A stretch of DNA of 64,000 bases from Embleya sp042956465. Lineage in GTDB: Bacteria > Actinomycetota > Actinomycetes > Streptomycetales > Streptomycetaceae. This document shows positions 9,364-16,828 of the stretch, one piece after another. Under the pieces are notes generated by a model, which worked only from the letters and a program-made list of their open reading frames with translations, did not search any database and was not told where the DNA came from. The stretch lies in assembly GCF_042956465.1 (NCBI RefSeq), contig NZ_JBIBGL010000023.1, forward strand, positions 59,311 through 123,310, in the 5' to 3' direction. Within the stretch, counting starts at the first letter, position 1. Each line of letters begins with the position of its first letter. The translations under genes and the position numbers were made by a program.

Positions 9364-9921
9364 TCAGTTCAGCGTCGGATCCTCCGGGTACGTGGCGACC
9401 ATGGCCAACTCGCCCACCTGCCGCCGCAGTACCGCCCGCCAGAGCCGGTCCGGCGTGGGCGTGAACGCGTCGCCGGGCTCGGAGTCGACCACGTACCACG
9501 CGCCGGACTTGAGCTCGGTCTCCAACTGCCCGGGCCCCCAACCCGCATAGCCGGCGAAGACCCGCATCGAGCCGAAGTCGGCGGCGACCAGTTCCGGCGG
9601 TACGTCCAGGTCGACCAGCCCCAGGCCGCCGTGCACGCGACGCCAGCCCAGCGGCTCGGCGCCGCCCGGCACCGACGCGATGGCCAGCGCCGAGTCCATC
9701 GCGACCGGGCCGCCCTGGAAGACCACGGGCGGCTCGCTGACGATCTTGGACCACGGCACGAGCACGTCGTTGACGTCCACCGGACTGGGCCGGTTGATCA
9801 CCACGCCGAGGGTGCCGTCCTCGTCGTGCTCCAGTAGGAAGACCACACACCGGTCGAAGTTGGGATCGGCCAGCGCGGGCGTGGCCACGAGCAGGCGTCC
9901 GGTGAGCGTTACCTCGGTCAT
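9364..9921 (-). CDS. YqgE/AlgH family protein
   Basis: The 185-residue protein starts at ATG 9921 (MTEVTLTGRLLVATP). Family signatures are visible: GRLLVATPAL near the start, FDRCVVFLLEHDEDGTLGVVINRP, VFQGGPV, and a C-terminal GYAGWGPGQLETEL. YqgE/AlgH (UPF0301) proteins are cytoplasmic and poorly understood; AlgH was linked to regulation in Pseudomonas. The gene starts 4 bp after the stop of the VanZ-like gene, so the two are probably co-transcribed. Family assignment is secure, function is not. Confidence 0.92.
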   Translation of the reverse strand: MTEVTLTGRLLVATPALADPNFDRCVVFLLEHDEDGTLGVVINRPSPVDVNDVLVPWSKIVSEPPVVFQGGPVAMDSALAIASVPGGAEPLGWRRVHGGLGLVDLDVPPELVAADFGSMRVFAGYAGWGPGQLETELKSGAWYVVDSEPGDAFTPTPDRLWRAVLRRQVGELAMVATYPEDPTLN

Positions 9922-9925
9922 GGGG

Positions 9926-10300
9926 TCATGATCCCGCAACCGCCGCGTCGCGGTGCGCCACCCCGCGAGGAAGTCGGCCGGCGAACGCGAGCGCGCCGGT
10001 GGTACCGAGCAGATCCGCGGCCACGTCCCACGGGTCCCCGCTGCGGTGCGGCAGCAGGAAGTGCTGGATCAGTTCACTCTCCACGGCGTGTGCCGCAAGT
10101 GCCGCGCCCAGCACGAGCGGACCGATTCCGACACGCCGACCGGTCCAGGCAATGGCCGCGAAGGAGAGAAAATGCACGATCTTGTCACGATGCGGAACAA
10201 ACGGCGTCGGGTCCCCCGGACTGCCCGGATTGAACAGGAGGACCAGATTCACCAGCACCGCTCCCGCGAATGCCCAGTACGCGAGCTTGTTCCCGGCCAT
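9926..10300 (-). CDS. VanZ-like membrane protein
   Basis: A membrane protein of about 124 residues, started at ATG 10300 (MAGNKLAYW). The longer frame to 10453 adds a basic, non-hydrophobic extension that overlaps the murA promoter and is not favoured. Hydrophobic segments are AYWAFAGAVLVNLVLLF near the N-terminus and a central pair around HFLSFAAIAWTGRRVGIGPLVLGAALAAHAV. The family pattern DKIVHFLSF and the ESELIQHFLLPHRSGDPWD block match VanZ-like proteins. VanZ itself gives low-level teicoplanin resistance, but most homologues are of unknown role. It lies just upstream of yqgE and divergent from murA. Confidence 0.78.
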   Translation of the reverse strand: MAGNKLAYWAFAGAVLVNLVLLFNPGSPGDPTPFVPHRDKIVHFLSFAAIAWTGRRVGIGPLVLGAALAAHAVESELIQHFLLPHRSGDPWDVAADLLGTTGALAFAGRLPRGVAHRDAAVAGS

Positions 10301-10451
10301 CCCACCCCTTCGGTCACGGGCCGAACGACCCTTTTTTCCGGGCCCTTCGGCTCCACGAGCCGGCACGGGAGCAATGCGGATCCGACTACCGTGTAGCGCT
10401 GTCGGCCCATCTCCCCTGTCGGCTTCGGTACCCACAGAAGTGCGAGGATTC

Positions 10452-11795
10452 ATGCAAGACGACGTGCTCTTGGTTCACGGCGGTTCCCCGCTTGAGGGCG
10501 AGGTTCGCGTCAAGGGCGCCAAGAACCTGGTGCCGAAGGCAATGGTGGCCGCGCTCCTGGGCGAGGCGCCGAGCCGACTGCGCAACGTCCCGGAGATCAG
10601 CGACGTGCGGATCGTCAAGGGCCTGTTGCAACTGCACGGCGTGGCGGTCCGCGACGGCGAGGAGCCCGGCGAGCTGCTGATGGACCCGACCCAGGTCGAA
10701 CAGGCCAACGTCGCGGACATCGACGCGCACGCGGGTTCGAGCCGGATCCCGATCCTGCTCTGTGGACCGCTGCTGCACCGACTGGGTCGCGCGTTCATCC
10801 CGGACCTGGGCGGCTGCATGATCGGCGACCGACCGATCGACTTCCACCTCAGCGTGCTGCGCGAGTTCGGCGCGGTGATCACCAAGCGTCCCGAGGGGCT
10901 CTACATCGAGGCGCCCAACGGCCTCGAGGGCACCAAGGTCAGCCTGCCGTTCCCGAGCGTGGGCGCCACCGAGCAGGTACTGCTCGCCGCGGTGCGCGCG
11001 GAGGGCACCACCGAGCTGTCCAACGCGGCGGTGGAGCCGGAGATCATAGACCTCATCTGCGTGCTCCAGAAGATGGGCGCGATCATCTCGGTGACCACGG
11101 ACCGGGTGATCCGGATCACCGGCGTGTCCAAGCTCGGCGGCTACGACCACCGTGCCCTCCCGGACCGCCTGGAGGCCGCCTCCTGGGCCTGCGCGGCGCT
11201 CGCCACGCACGGTGACATCTACGTCCGCGGCGCCCGCCAGCTGGACATGATGACCTTCCTGAACGTCTTCCGTCAGGTCGGCGGCGCGTTCTCGATCGAC
11301 GACGAGGGCATCCGCTTCTGGCACCCGGGCGGCCCGCTGAACGCGATCGCGCTGGAGACCGACGTGCACCCCGGTTTCCAGACCGACTGGCAGCAGCCGC
11401 TGGTGGTCGCGCTGACCCAGGCCACCGGGCTGTCCATCGTGCACGAGACGGTCTACGAGCGGCGGCTGGGCTTCACGTCCGCGCTCAACCAGATGGGTGC
11501 CACGATCCAGCTGTACAGCGAGTGCCTGGGCGGCACGCCGTGCCGCTTCGGCCAGCGCAACTTCCAGCACTCCGCGGTCATCTCCGGGCCGGCCAAGCTG
11601 CACGCGACCGACCTGGACATCCCGGACCTGCGCGCGGGCTTCTCGTACCTGATCGCCGCACTCGCCGCGGAGGGCACCTCGCGGGTCACCGGCATCGACC
11701 TGATCGAGCGCGGCTACGAGGACTTCCAGGCCAAACTGGAGGCGCTGGGCGCTCGCGTGGAGCTGCCGATGCGGGTCACCGAGAGCGTCGCCTAG
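10452..11795 (+). CDS. murA: UDP-N-acetylglucosamine 1-carboxyvinyltransferase
   Basis: The 447-residue enzyme catalyses the first committed step of peptidoglycan synthesis: enolpyruvyl transfer from PEP to UDP-GlcNAc in the cytoplasm. Start ATG 10452 is where homology begins (MQDDVLLVHGGSPLEGEV); the open frame to 9999 is upstream shadow. Seen motifs: VKGAKN at 20-24 (substrate-binding Lys/Asn) and GGCMIGDRPIDFH, with Cys122 at the position of the catalytic, fosfomycin-reactive Cys115 of E. coli MurA. Keeping this Cys predicts fosfomycin sensitivity of the enzyme itself. The gene is monocistronic, followed by a strong terminator, and convergent with the HU gene. From memory, Streptomyces has murA beside hup, as here. 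Confidence 0.96.
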   Translation: MQDDVLLVHGGSPLEGEVRVKGAKNLVPKAMVAALLGEAPSRLRNVPEISDVRIVKGLLQLHGVAVRDGEEPGELLMDPTQVEQANVADIDAHAGSSRIPILLCGPLLHRLGRAFIPDLGGCMIGDRPIDFHLSVLREFGAVITKRPEGLYIEAPNGLEGTKVSLPFPSVGATEQVLLAAVRAEGTTELSNAAVEPEIIDLICVLQKMGAIISVTTDRVIRITGVSKLGGYDHRALPDRLEAASWACAALATHGDIYVRGARQLDMMTFLNVFRQVGGAFSIDDEGIRFWHPGGPLNAIALETDVHPGFQTDWQQPLVVALTQATGLSIVHETVYERRLGFTSALNQMGATIQLYSECLGGTPCRFGQRNFQHSAVISGPAKLHATDLDIPDLRAGFSYLIAALAAEGTSRVTGIDLIERGYEDFQAKLEALGARVELPMRVTESVA

Positions 11796-11890
11796 CGATT
11801 TCCCCCCGGCCGCTCGGGCCCCGATGCCCCTTCCCGGGGCCACAGGGGCCCGAGGAGGGCCGGAAACGGTCCCGGTGGACCCGACAACGC

Positions 11891-11933
11891 CGGAAGGGCG
11901 GCTTCCCCGAGGGGAAGCCGCCCTTCCGGTTTT
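11891..11933 (+). terminator. Intrinsic terminator of murA
   Basis: A perfect 18-bp inverted repeat (11891-11908 and 11911-11928) is followed by four T residues at 11930-11933. It lies about 95 bp past the murA stop and 20 bp before the end of the convergent HU gene. The T-run is only on the + strand side, so it primarily serves murA, but the hairpin could also stop transcription from hup. Confidence 0.88.
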
Positions 11934-11952
11934 CCACCGGGGCGCTACGGAC

Positions 11953-12234
11953 CTACTTGCCCGAGGCCGCGGCCTTGAGCTTCGAGCCCGCCGAAACCTT
12001 GACGCCGAAGCCGGCCGGGATGTCGATCGGGTCACCGGTCTGCGGGTTCCGCGCGGTGCGGGCGGCACGGTGGGTGCGCTCGAAGGTGAGGAAGCCCGGG
12101 ATCGAGACCTTCTCGTCACCCTTGGCGACGATCTCGCCGACGACGTCGGCGAGCGCGCTCAGTACGGCATCCGCGTCCTTGCGGGTCACGTCGGCGCGCT
12201 CCGCGAGGGCGGCCACCAGCTCACTGCGGTTCAT
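11953..12234 (-). CDS. hup: HU family nucleoid-associated protein
   Basis: The 93-residue protein (ATG 12234) is a standard HU: the MNRSELVAALAERADVTRKDA helical dimerisation part, then VSIPGFLTFERTHRAARTARNPQTG with the beta-arm and the conserved RNPQTG tip, ending with a short basic tail. It binds and bends DNA non-specifically as a dimer. It lacks the long Lys/Ala-rich C-terminal tail of the second streptomycete HU (HupS), so it corresponds to the short HupA type. Its neighbours murA and malic enzyme agree with the Streptomyces order I recall. Confidence 0.96.
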   Translation of the reverse strand: MNRSELVAALAERADVTRKDADAVLSALADVVGEIVAKGDEKVSIPGFLTFERTHRAARTARNPQTGDPIDIPAGFGVKVSAGSKLKAAASGK

Positions 12235-12368
12235 GTGTCACTCCCGTGTCTTGCTGACCTCCGCCGACGACCACGAACGTGGTCGCAAACGTGGTTCAGT
12301 CCAACTCGCTGTTCTTGCCCCGGGGACGAATCCTGCACTCATCCATGCCCGGAAGCTAATCAAGGACA

Positions 12369-12402
12369 CGCGAAATCACTGGGAAAGCCCCGTGATTTCG
12401 CG
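12369..12402 (-). terminator. Hairpin downstream of malic enzyme gene
   Basis: An 11-bp perfect inverted repeat (12369-12379 with 12392-12402) with a 12-nt loop lies about 65 bp past the malic enzyme stop and before the hup start. There is no T-run on either side, so it may be a factor-independent but inefficient terminator, an mRNA 3'-end stabiliser, or an operator for hup. Confidence 0.45.
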
Positions 12403-12468
12403 GTTCCGGCAGATTACGGGGCCGTTCGGGGGCCCCTGCAACCGGGATCCGTACGGACAGTACGACGA

Positions 12469-13875
12469 TCATCCCGCAGGGTTCTGACGCTCCGCCAACA
12501 CCGCGTCCCGCACCGCCGCGGCCACCACGGCGGACACCTCCGGGTGGAAAACACTCGGAATGATGTAATTCGGGTTCACTTCGTCGTCGGAGACCACCGA
12601 CGCCAGTGCCCGCGCGGCGGCGAGCAGCATGTCGTTGGTGATGTGCCTGCTCTGCGCGTCCACCAGGCCTCGGAAGACACCGGGGAAGACGAGCACGTTG
12701 TTGATCTGGTTCGGGAAGTCGCTGCGGCCGGTGGCGACCACCGCGGCGTGCTCCAGGGCCGCCGCCGGGTCCACCTCGGGATCCGGGTTGGCCAGTGCGA
12801 ACACGATCGAGTCCGGGGCCATCGCGGCGATGTCGGAGCCGGCGAGTACGTTCGGCGCCGACACGCCGATGAACACGTCCGCACCGACCACGGCCTCCTT
12901 GAGGGTGCCGGTGAGGGCCTGCTCGTTGGTGTGCTCGGCGACCCAGCGCAGGTCCTCGCCGAGGTCCGTACGGCCCGTGTGCACCACGCCGTGCACGTCC
13001 GCGACCACCACGTGGCCCGCGCCCGCGGACAGGAGCAGCTTGAGGATCGCCGTGCCCGCCGCACCCGCGCCGGACATGACAATGCGCACATTCTCGATCT
13101 TCTTGCCGACCACCCGCAGCGCGTTGGTGAGCGCCGCCAGCACCACGATCGCGGTGCCGTGCTGGTCGTCGTGGAAGACCGGGATGTCCAGCGTCTCGCG
13201 CAGCCGGCGCTCGATCTCGAAGCAGCGCGGCGCGGAGATGTCCTCCAGGTTGATCCCGGCGAAGCCCGGCGCCATCACCTGCACGGCCCGGACGATCTCG
13301 TCCGGGTCCTGGGTGTCCAGGCAGATCGGCCAGGCGTCGATCCCGGCGAACCGCTTGAACAGGGCCGCCTTGCCCTCCATCACCGGCAGCGCGGCCTTGG
13401 GGCCGATGTTGCCCAGGCCCAGCACCGCGGAGCCGTCGGTGACCACCGCGACGGTGTTGCGCTTGATGGTCAGCCGGCGCGCGTCGTCCGGGTTCTCCGC
13501 GATGGCCAGACACACCCGCGCCACGCCCGGGGTGTAGATCATCGAGAGGTCGTCACGGTTGCGGATCGGATGCTTGGACTGCATCTCGATCTTGCCGCCG
13601 AGGTGCATCAGGAAGGTCCGGTCCGAGACCTTGCCGAGGGTGACCCCCTCGATCTCCCGGATCGCCGCGACGAGCCGGTCGGCGTGGTCGGTCGAGGTCG
13701 CGGCGATCGTGACGTCGATCCGCAGGCGCTCGTGGCCGGACGCCGTGACGTCGAGCGCGGTGATCGACCCCCCGGCGGATTCGACCGTGTTGGTGAGTCG
13801 ACTGACCGACGGGCCCCCTGCGGGGACCTCCAGTCGAGCCGTGATCGAGTACGAGGCGCTGGGCGCTGCGGGCAT
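12469..13875 (-). CDS. NAD-dependent malic enzyme with N-terminal ACT domain
   Basis: The 468-residue enzyme oxidatively decarboxylates malate to pyruvate. ATG 13875 is chosen for its strong ribosome site (GAGGAGAAAG) and because homology begins there. Residues of about 1-85 form an ACT-like domain (SYSITARLEVP, VSRLTNTVESAGGSITALDV), probably an allosteric amino-acid or effector sensor. The catalytic region has YTPGVARVC, DGSAVLGLGNIGPKAALPVMEGKA and FHDDQHGTA (metal-binding acidic residues). The Rossmann domain has SGAGAAGTA. The ACT-malic fusion is common in actinomycetes. NAD rather than NADP preference is inferred from family resemblance, not shown. Confidence 0.92.
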   Translation of the reverse strand: MPAAPSASYSITARLEVPAGGPSVSRLTNTVESAGGSITALDVTASGHERLRIDVTIAATSTDHADRLVAAIREIEGVTLGKVSDRTFLMHLGGKIEMQSKHPIRNRDDLSMIYTPGVARVCLAIAENPDDARRLTIKRNTVAVVTDGSAVLGLGNIGPKAALPVMEGKAALFKRFAGIDAWPICLDTQDPDEIVRAVQVMAPGFAGINLEDISAPRCFEIERRLRETLDIPVFHDDQHGTAIVVLAALTNALRVVGKKIENVRIVMSGAGAAGTAILKLLLSAGAGHVVVADVHGVVHTGRTDLGEDLRWVAEHTNEQALTGTLKEAVVGADVFIGVSAPNVLAGSDIAAMAPDSIVFALANPDPEVDPAAALEHAAVVATGRSDFPNQINNVLVFPGVFRGLVDAQSRHITNDMLLAAARALASVVSDDEVNPNYIIPSVFHPEVSAVVAAAVRDAVLAERQNPAG

Positions 13876-14174
13876 GAACTCTTTCTCCTCCGATCGCTGC
13901 GACGCCCGTTTCCCACGGCGTCGCATCGCCCTCGATGGTCTCACTTCGTGGACACGGCCGGTTCCGGGGGCCGCGGCGCGGCCCGCCTTACCCGTCGAAA
14001 GCGGCCTCGCAAACTGTGATCCTCGTCCTTCGCCGATCATTCCGGCGCCGGCGAGTGGTCGGTTACGCTGTTCAACGACACCGGCTCGATCCAAGCCCCC
14101 GGGCCCAACCATTAGTCCCTACGAGGGACCACTTGCCGAGAGGCGAGCATTGGCGGGTCGGTGTCCTCGACATC
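13876..14174. other. Intergenic region between malic enzyme and ssrA
   Basis: No protein gene is supported here. The part next to 13875 should hold the malic enzyme promoter on the minus strand. On the plus strand a TAnnnT-type -10 candidate (tacgct, near 14064-14069) lies about 110 bases before an orphan terminator at 14175-14215, leaving room for a small RNA of about 140 nt. Confidence 0.4.
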
Positions 14175-14215
14175 ACGAACCGGCGTCCCCCCAGGGGCCG
14201 CCGGTTCGTCGTTTT
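14175..14215 (+). terminator. Orphan intrinsic terminator on the plus strand
   Basis: The arms 14175-14190 and 14194-14209 pair over 16 positions with a single non-Watson-Crick position, and are followed by cgtttt (T-run 14212-14215). The loop side carries six consecutive C residues. No plus-strand gene lies upstream: the nearest upstream gene runs on the opposite strand. It therefore implies an unannotated plus-strand transcript, or read-through control into the ssrA region. Confidence 0.65.
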
Positions 14216-14258
14216 CCGGGCACGGGTCGCACCCGTGCCGCCGCCCGAACGGGCACGC

Positions 14259-14294
14259 GAGAAGGCCCGGTGTGCGAGCACACCGGGCCTTCTC
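14259..14294 (-). terminator. Hairpin 3' of ssrA
   Basis: A perfect 16-bp stem (14259-14274 with 14279-14294) with a four-base loop lies about 10 bp past the mature 3' end of the tmRNA. No clear T-run follows on the minus strand, which is common for GC-rich actinomycete terminators. It is the likely ssrA terminator or the signal for 3' trimming. Confidence 0.7.
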
Positions 14295-14303
14295 GTCAAC
14301 AGG

Positions 14304-14672
14304 GGTGGAGGTGGCGGGAATTGAACCCGCGTCCTACGGTGCGGAACCAGAGCTTCTCCGAGCGCAGTCCACAACGATTTTCTCGGCCCCGGTGTTCACG
14401 TGGACAAGACACCGACGGGCCCAGTTACTGTTTTTTGTCCCGCATGACCCCGTAACCGGGTCGTACGGTGGAGTCCCCTAGATTATGCCAGGGTCCGGGG
14501 CGGGGACGCACCCGGTCTGACACCTTCGGATACTCGCTTAGGCAGCGAGGGCGAAGGAATCGCGCTTGGTATCGGCGATTATTTGTTTGCGACAGGTGGT
14601 TAACGAGATCATTGTCGCTTCCTCGGCTCGCTTCCTCTGCTTCGACAGCCGCAGTCGAAACCGATCACCCCC
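14304..14672 (-). ncRNA. ssrA: tmRNA (transfer-messenger RNA)
   Basis: tmRNA rescues stalled ribosomes together with SmpB, whose gene is just upstream. The mature 5' end GGGGGUG (14672 downward) pairs with CACCUCC (14313-14307) and contains the G3-U70 wobble that alanyl-tRNA synthetase requires. The T-arm GGGTTCAATTCCC and the D-arm-like GGTTTCGACT are present. The tag frame (14576 to 14538) reads ADTKRDSFALAA followed by TAA, ending in the ALAA degron recognised by ClpXP/ClpAP. After the discriminator A (14306) the genome reads CCC, so the final CCA is not fully encoded and must be completed by CCA-adding enzyme. Ends are deduced from pairing; the length of about 369 nt is near normal. Confidence 0.93.
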
Positions 14673-14833
14673 TATTGAATTTTCAAGCAACCACCGAGGC
14701 TCCGAGGAACCCGGGTGTCCTGCTCGACGGCCCGACCCGCCACACTTGCTCGGCCCGAACCAGGCACATCGTACGGTCCAACGTCGGACCGGTCCACTTC
14801 ATTCCCGATGGGTCACCGCCGATTCCCGGTGGG

Positions 14834-15313
14834 TCACTGCCGGCGGCCGCGCACGTACTTCGACATCACGCGGTCCGTCTCGCGCTTGTCCTGCTGTTCG
14901 CGCAGGGTCTGTCGTTTGTCGTAGTTCTTCTTGCCCTTGGCCAGCGCCAGTTCGAGTTTGGCCCGACCGTCCTTGAAGTACAGGCTGAGCGGCACCAGGG
15001 TGTGACCCGTTTCCTGGGTCGCCTGGACCAGCTTGTCGATCTCGTGCCGGTGCAGCAGCAGCTTGCGCTTGCGCCGCGCCGCGTGATTCGTCCACGTGCC
15101 CTGCGAGTACTCCGAGATGTGCACGTTGTGCAGCCACACCTCGCCGCCGTCGATGCTCGCGTAGCCGTCCACCAGGGACGCCTTGCCGGCCCGCAACGAC
15201 TTGACCTCGGTGCCGGTCAGGACGAGGCCGACTTCGAGGGTGTCCTCGATGAGGTAGTCGTGCCGCGCCTTCTTGTTCTGCGCGATGAGCTTGCGCCCGG
15301 TCTCTTTCGCCAT
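14834..15313 (-). CDS. smpB: SsrA-binding protein SmpB
   Basis: The 159-residue protein starts at ATG 15313 (MAKETGRKLIAQNKKARHDY); the seven residues upstream in frame are not conserved. Typical signatures: IEDTLEVGLVLTGTEVKSLRAGKASL, WLHNVHISEYSQG, and the basic C-terminal tail (KRETDRVMSKYVRGRRQ) that threads into the mRNA channel of stalled ribosomes. It binds the tRNA-like domain of tmRNA. It is encoded 161 bp upstream of ssrA on the same strand. Confidence 0.97.
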   Translation of the reverse strand: MAKETGRKLIAQNKKARHDYLIEDTLEVGLVLTGTEVKSLRAGKASLVDGYASIDGGEVWLHNVHISEYSQGTWTNHAARRKRKLLLHRHEIDKLVQATQETGHTLVPLSLYFKDGRAKLELALAKGKKNYDKRQTLREQQDKRETDRVMSKYVRGRRQ

Positions 15314-15429
15314 GATCCCTGCATTCTCGCGCATGGCCGCAAGCTCATTACCCGTCCGGGTGGGTGGTCTTTCCGCCCCGGTTCCGTCCCCGCCGTCGTC
15401 CCGGTCTCACGACCGCCGACTTCCCGGTC

Positions 15430-16677
15430 TCACAACCACAGCGCCGGATCGACGAAGTCGCCGTCCACGAGCACTTCGAAATGCAGGTGTGCGCCGGTGG
15501 ACCAGCCGGTGTTGCCCGATCGGCCGACCTGCTCGCCGCGGGAGAGACGCTGCCCCTCGCGCACGGTGATCCGGGACAGGTGGTTGTAGGTCGTGGTCAG
15601 CGCGACCCCGCCGACGCGCCCGTGCGAGAGCACCACGCGGTAGCCGTACGCCGCGTTGTAGCCGGTCTGCACGACCGTGCCCGCGCGGGCGGCACCCACC
15701 GAGGTGCCCTCCGGGACCGCGAAGTCGGTGCCGGTGTGCAGCTTCGTGTACTCCAGGACCGGGTGGTAGCGCATCCCGAAGCCCGAGCTGACCGGCCCGC
15801 GCACCGGGTACGACAGCGCGCCGCCCTGTTTCGAGGACGCCGCCGGGCGGCCGGCCGCCCGGGCCGGCGCATTGCGCCGGTTCACCAGCTCGGTCAGCCG
15901 CTTCTGCTCGATCCGGGTCGCCTCGTAGCGCTGCTGGTCGGCCGCCTTCTCCTCACGCGCCGTGGCCAGAGCGGCCTCGCGCTGCGCCGCCAGCGCGGTC
16001 ACCTTCGCCGCCGCGTCGGCCGCGGTCTTCTCCAGCGCGACCAGCTCGGCCAGATGCCGCCCGGCCTCCGCGTGCCGGACCCGGGCCTCCTCGCGGCGCC
16101 GCTCCAGCTCGGCCCGCCGCACGTCGATCGCGTCGCGGGTGCGCTCCAGCCGGGCGATCGTCTCGTGGTCGGCCTGGAGCATCTGCCGGTAGCCCTGGAG
16201 GCTGCTCAGCAGCTCGGCAGGGGTCTGCGCGCGCAGGATCATCGACAACTGGGCCATCCCGCCGTTGCGGTACGCCCGACCCACCAGCCGCGTGACGTCG
16301 TCGCGCACCGCCTGGGTCGACGCGGCCACGTCGTGCAGCTCGGCCTCCGCGGTGCGCACGGCGGCCTCGGCCAGGTCCACGCCGTGCCCGAGCTCGGCGG
16401 TCCGGGCCCGGGCCTGGGCCACCTGCGCGCGCGCCGCGTCCAGCGCGGCCTGCGCGCCCGGCTGTGCCGCCACGGCCTCGGCGTACGCGGTCTCCGCGCG
16501 GGCGAGTCGGGCCAGCGACGCGTCCAGATCCGCCCGCATGTCCTTGGCCGCGACGTCGGCGCGCTGCTTGCGGGCGGGCGCGTCGCCGTCGGCGTGCGCA
16601 GGCACGAAGCCCACCGCGGCGGCCGTGATCACCACGAGCGCCGACAATCCGAGTCGCCTGGTCCGAATTCTGCGCAT
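15430..16677 (-). CDS. Secreted coiled-coil LytM/M23 peptidoglycan hydrolase (EnvC-like)
   Basis: The 415-residue protein starts at ATG 16677 (MRRIRTRRLG), giving a signal peptide with basic n-region, hydrophobic ALVVITAAAVGFV and a PAHA cleavage site. A long Ala/Glu/Arg-rich coiled coil occupies roughly residues 45-270. The C-terminal M23 domain has the zinc-site motifs HTGTDF and HLHFEV. Coiled coil plus LytM is the layout of FtsEX-activated hydrolases or activators such as EnvC and CwlO-type systems. Position just downstream of ftsE-ftsX supports that role, although a terminator-like hairpin separates them. Both zinc motifs look intact, so it may be a true endopeptidase rather than an inactive activator. 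Confidence 0.9.
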   Translation of the reverse strand: MRRIRTRRLGLSALVVITAAAVGFVPAHADGDAPARKQRADVAAKDMRADLDASLARLARAETAYAEAVAAQPGAQAALDAARAQVAQARARTAELGHGVDLAEAAVRTAEAELHDVAASTQAVRDDVTRLVGRAYRNGGMAQLSMILRAQTPAELLSSLQGYRQMLQADHETIARLERTRDAIDVRRAELERRREEARVRHAEAGRHLAELVALEKTAADAAAKVTALAAQREAALATAREEKAADQQRYEATRIEQKRLTELVNRRNAPARAAGRPAASSKQGGALSYPVRGPVSSGFGMRYHPVLEYTKLHTGTDFAVPEGTSVGAARAGTVVQTGYNAAYGYRVVLSHGRVGGVALTTTYNHLSRITVREGQRLSRGEQVGRSGNTGWSTGAHLHFEVLVDGDFVDPALWL

Positions 16678-16766
16678 GATCACAAGAAACGCGTAATCGG
16701 CGCGAATTGCCACGACCCACACCGGTATGGAAGTAATACGAACCCATCCGGCCGCATACAAACGTT

Positions 16767-16802
16767 CGAAGGCCCTGTCCGTCGCACGGAACAGGGCCTT
16801 CG
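16767..16802 (-). terminator. Terminator between ftsX and the LytM hydrolase gene
   Basis: A perfect 12-bp stem (16767-16778 with 16791-16802), with a further partly paired loop, sits 27 bp past the ftsX stop. On the minus strand it is followed by a short T-containing stretch (ttcgaacgttt). It suggests that the hydrolase has its own promoter in the gap 16678-16766. Confidence 0.75.
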
Positions 16803-16828
16803 AGGCGGATCCGGGCCGGATCCCGGGG

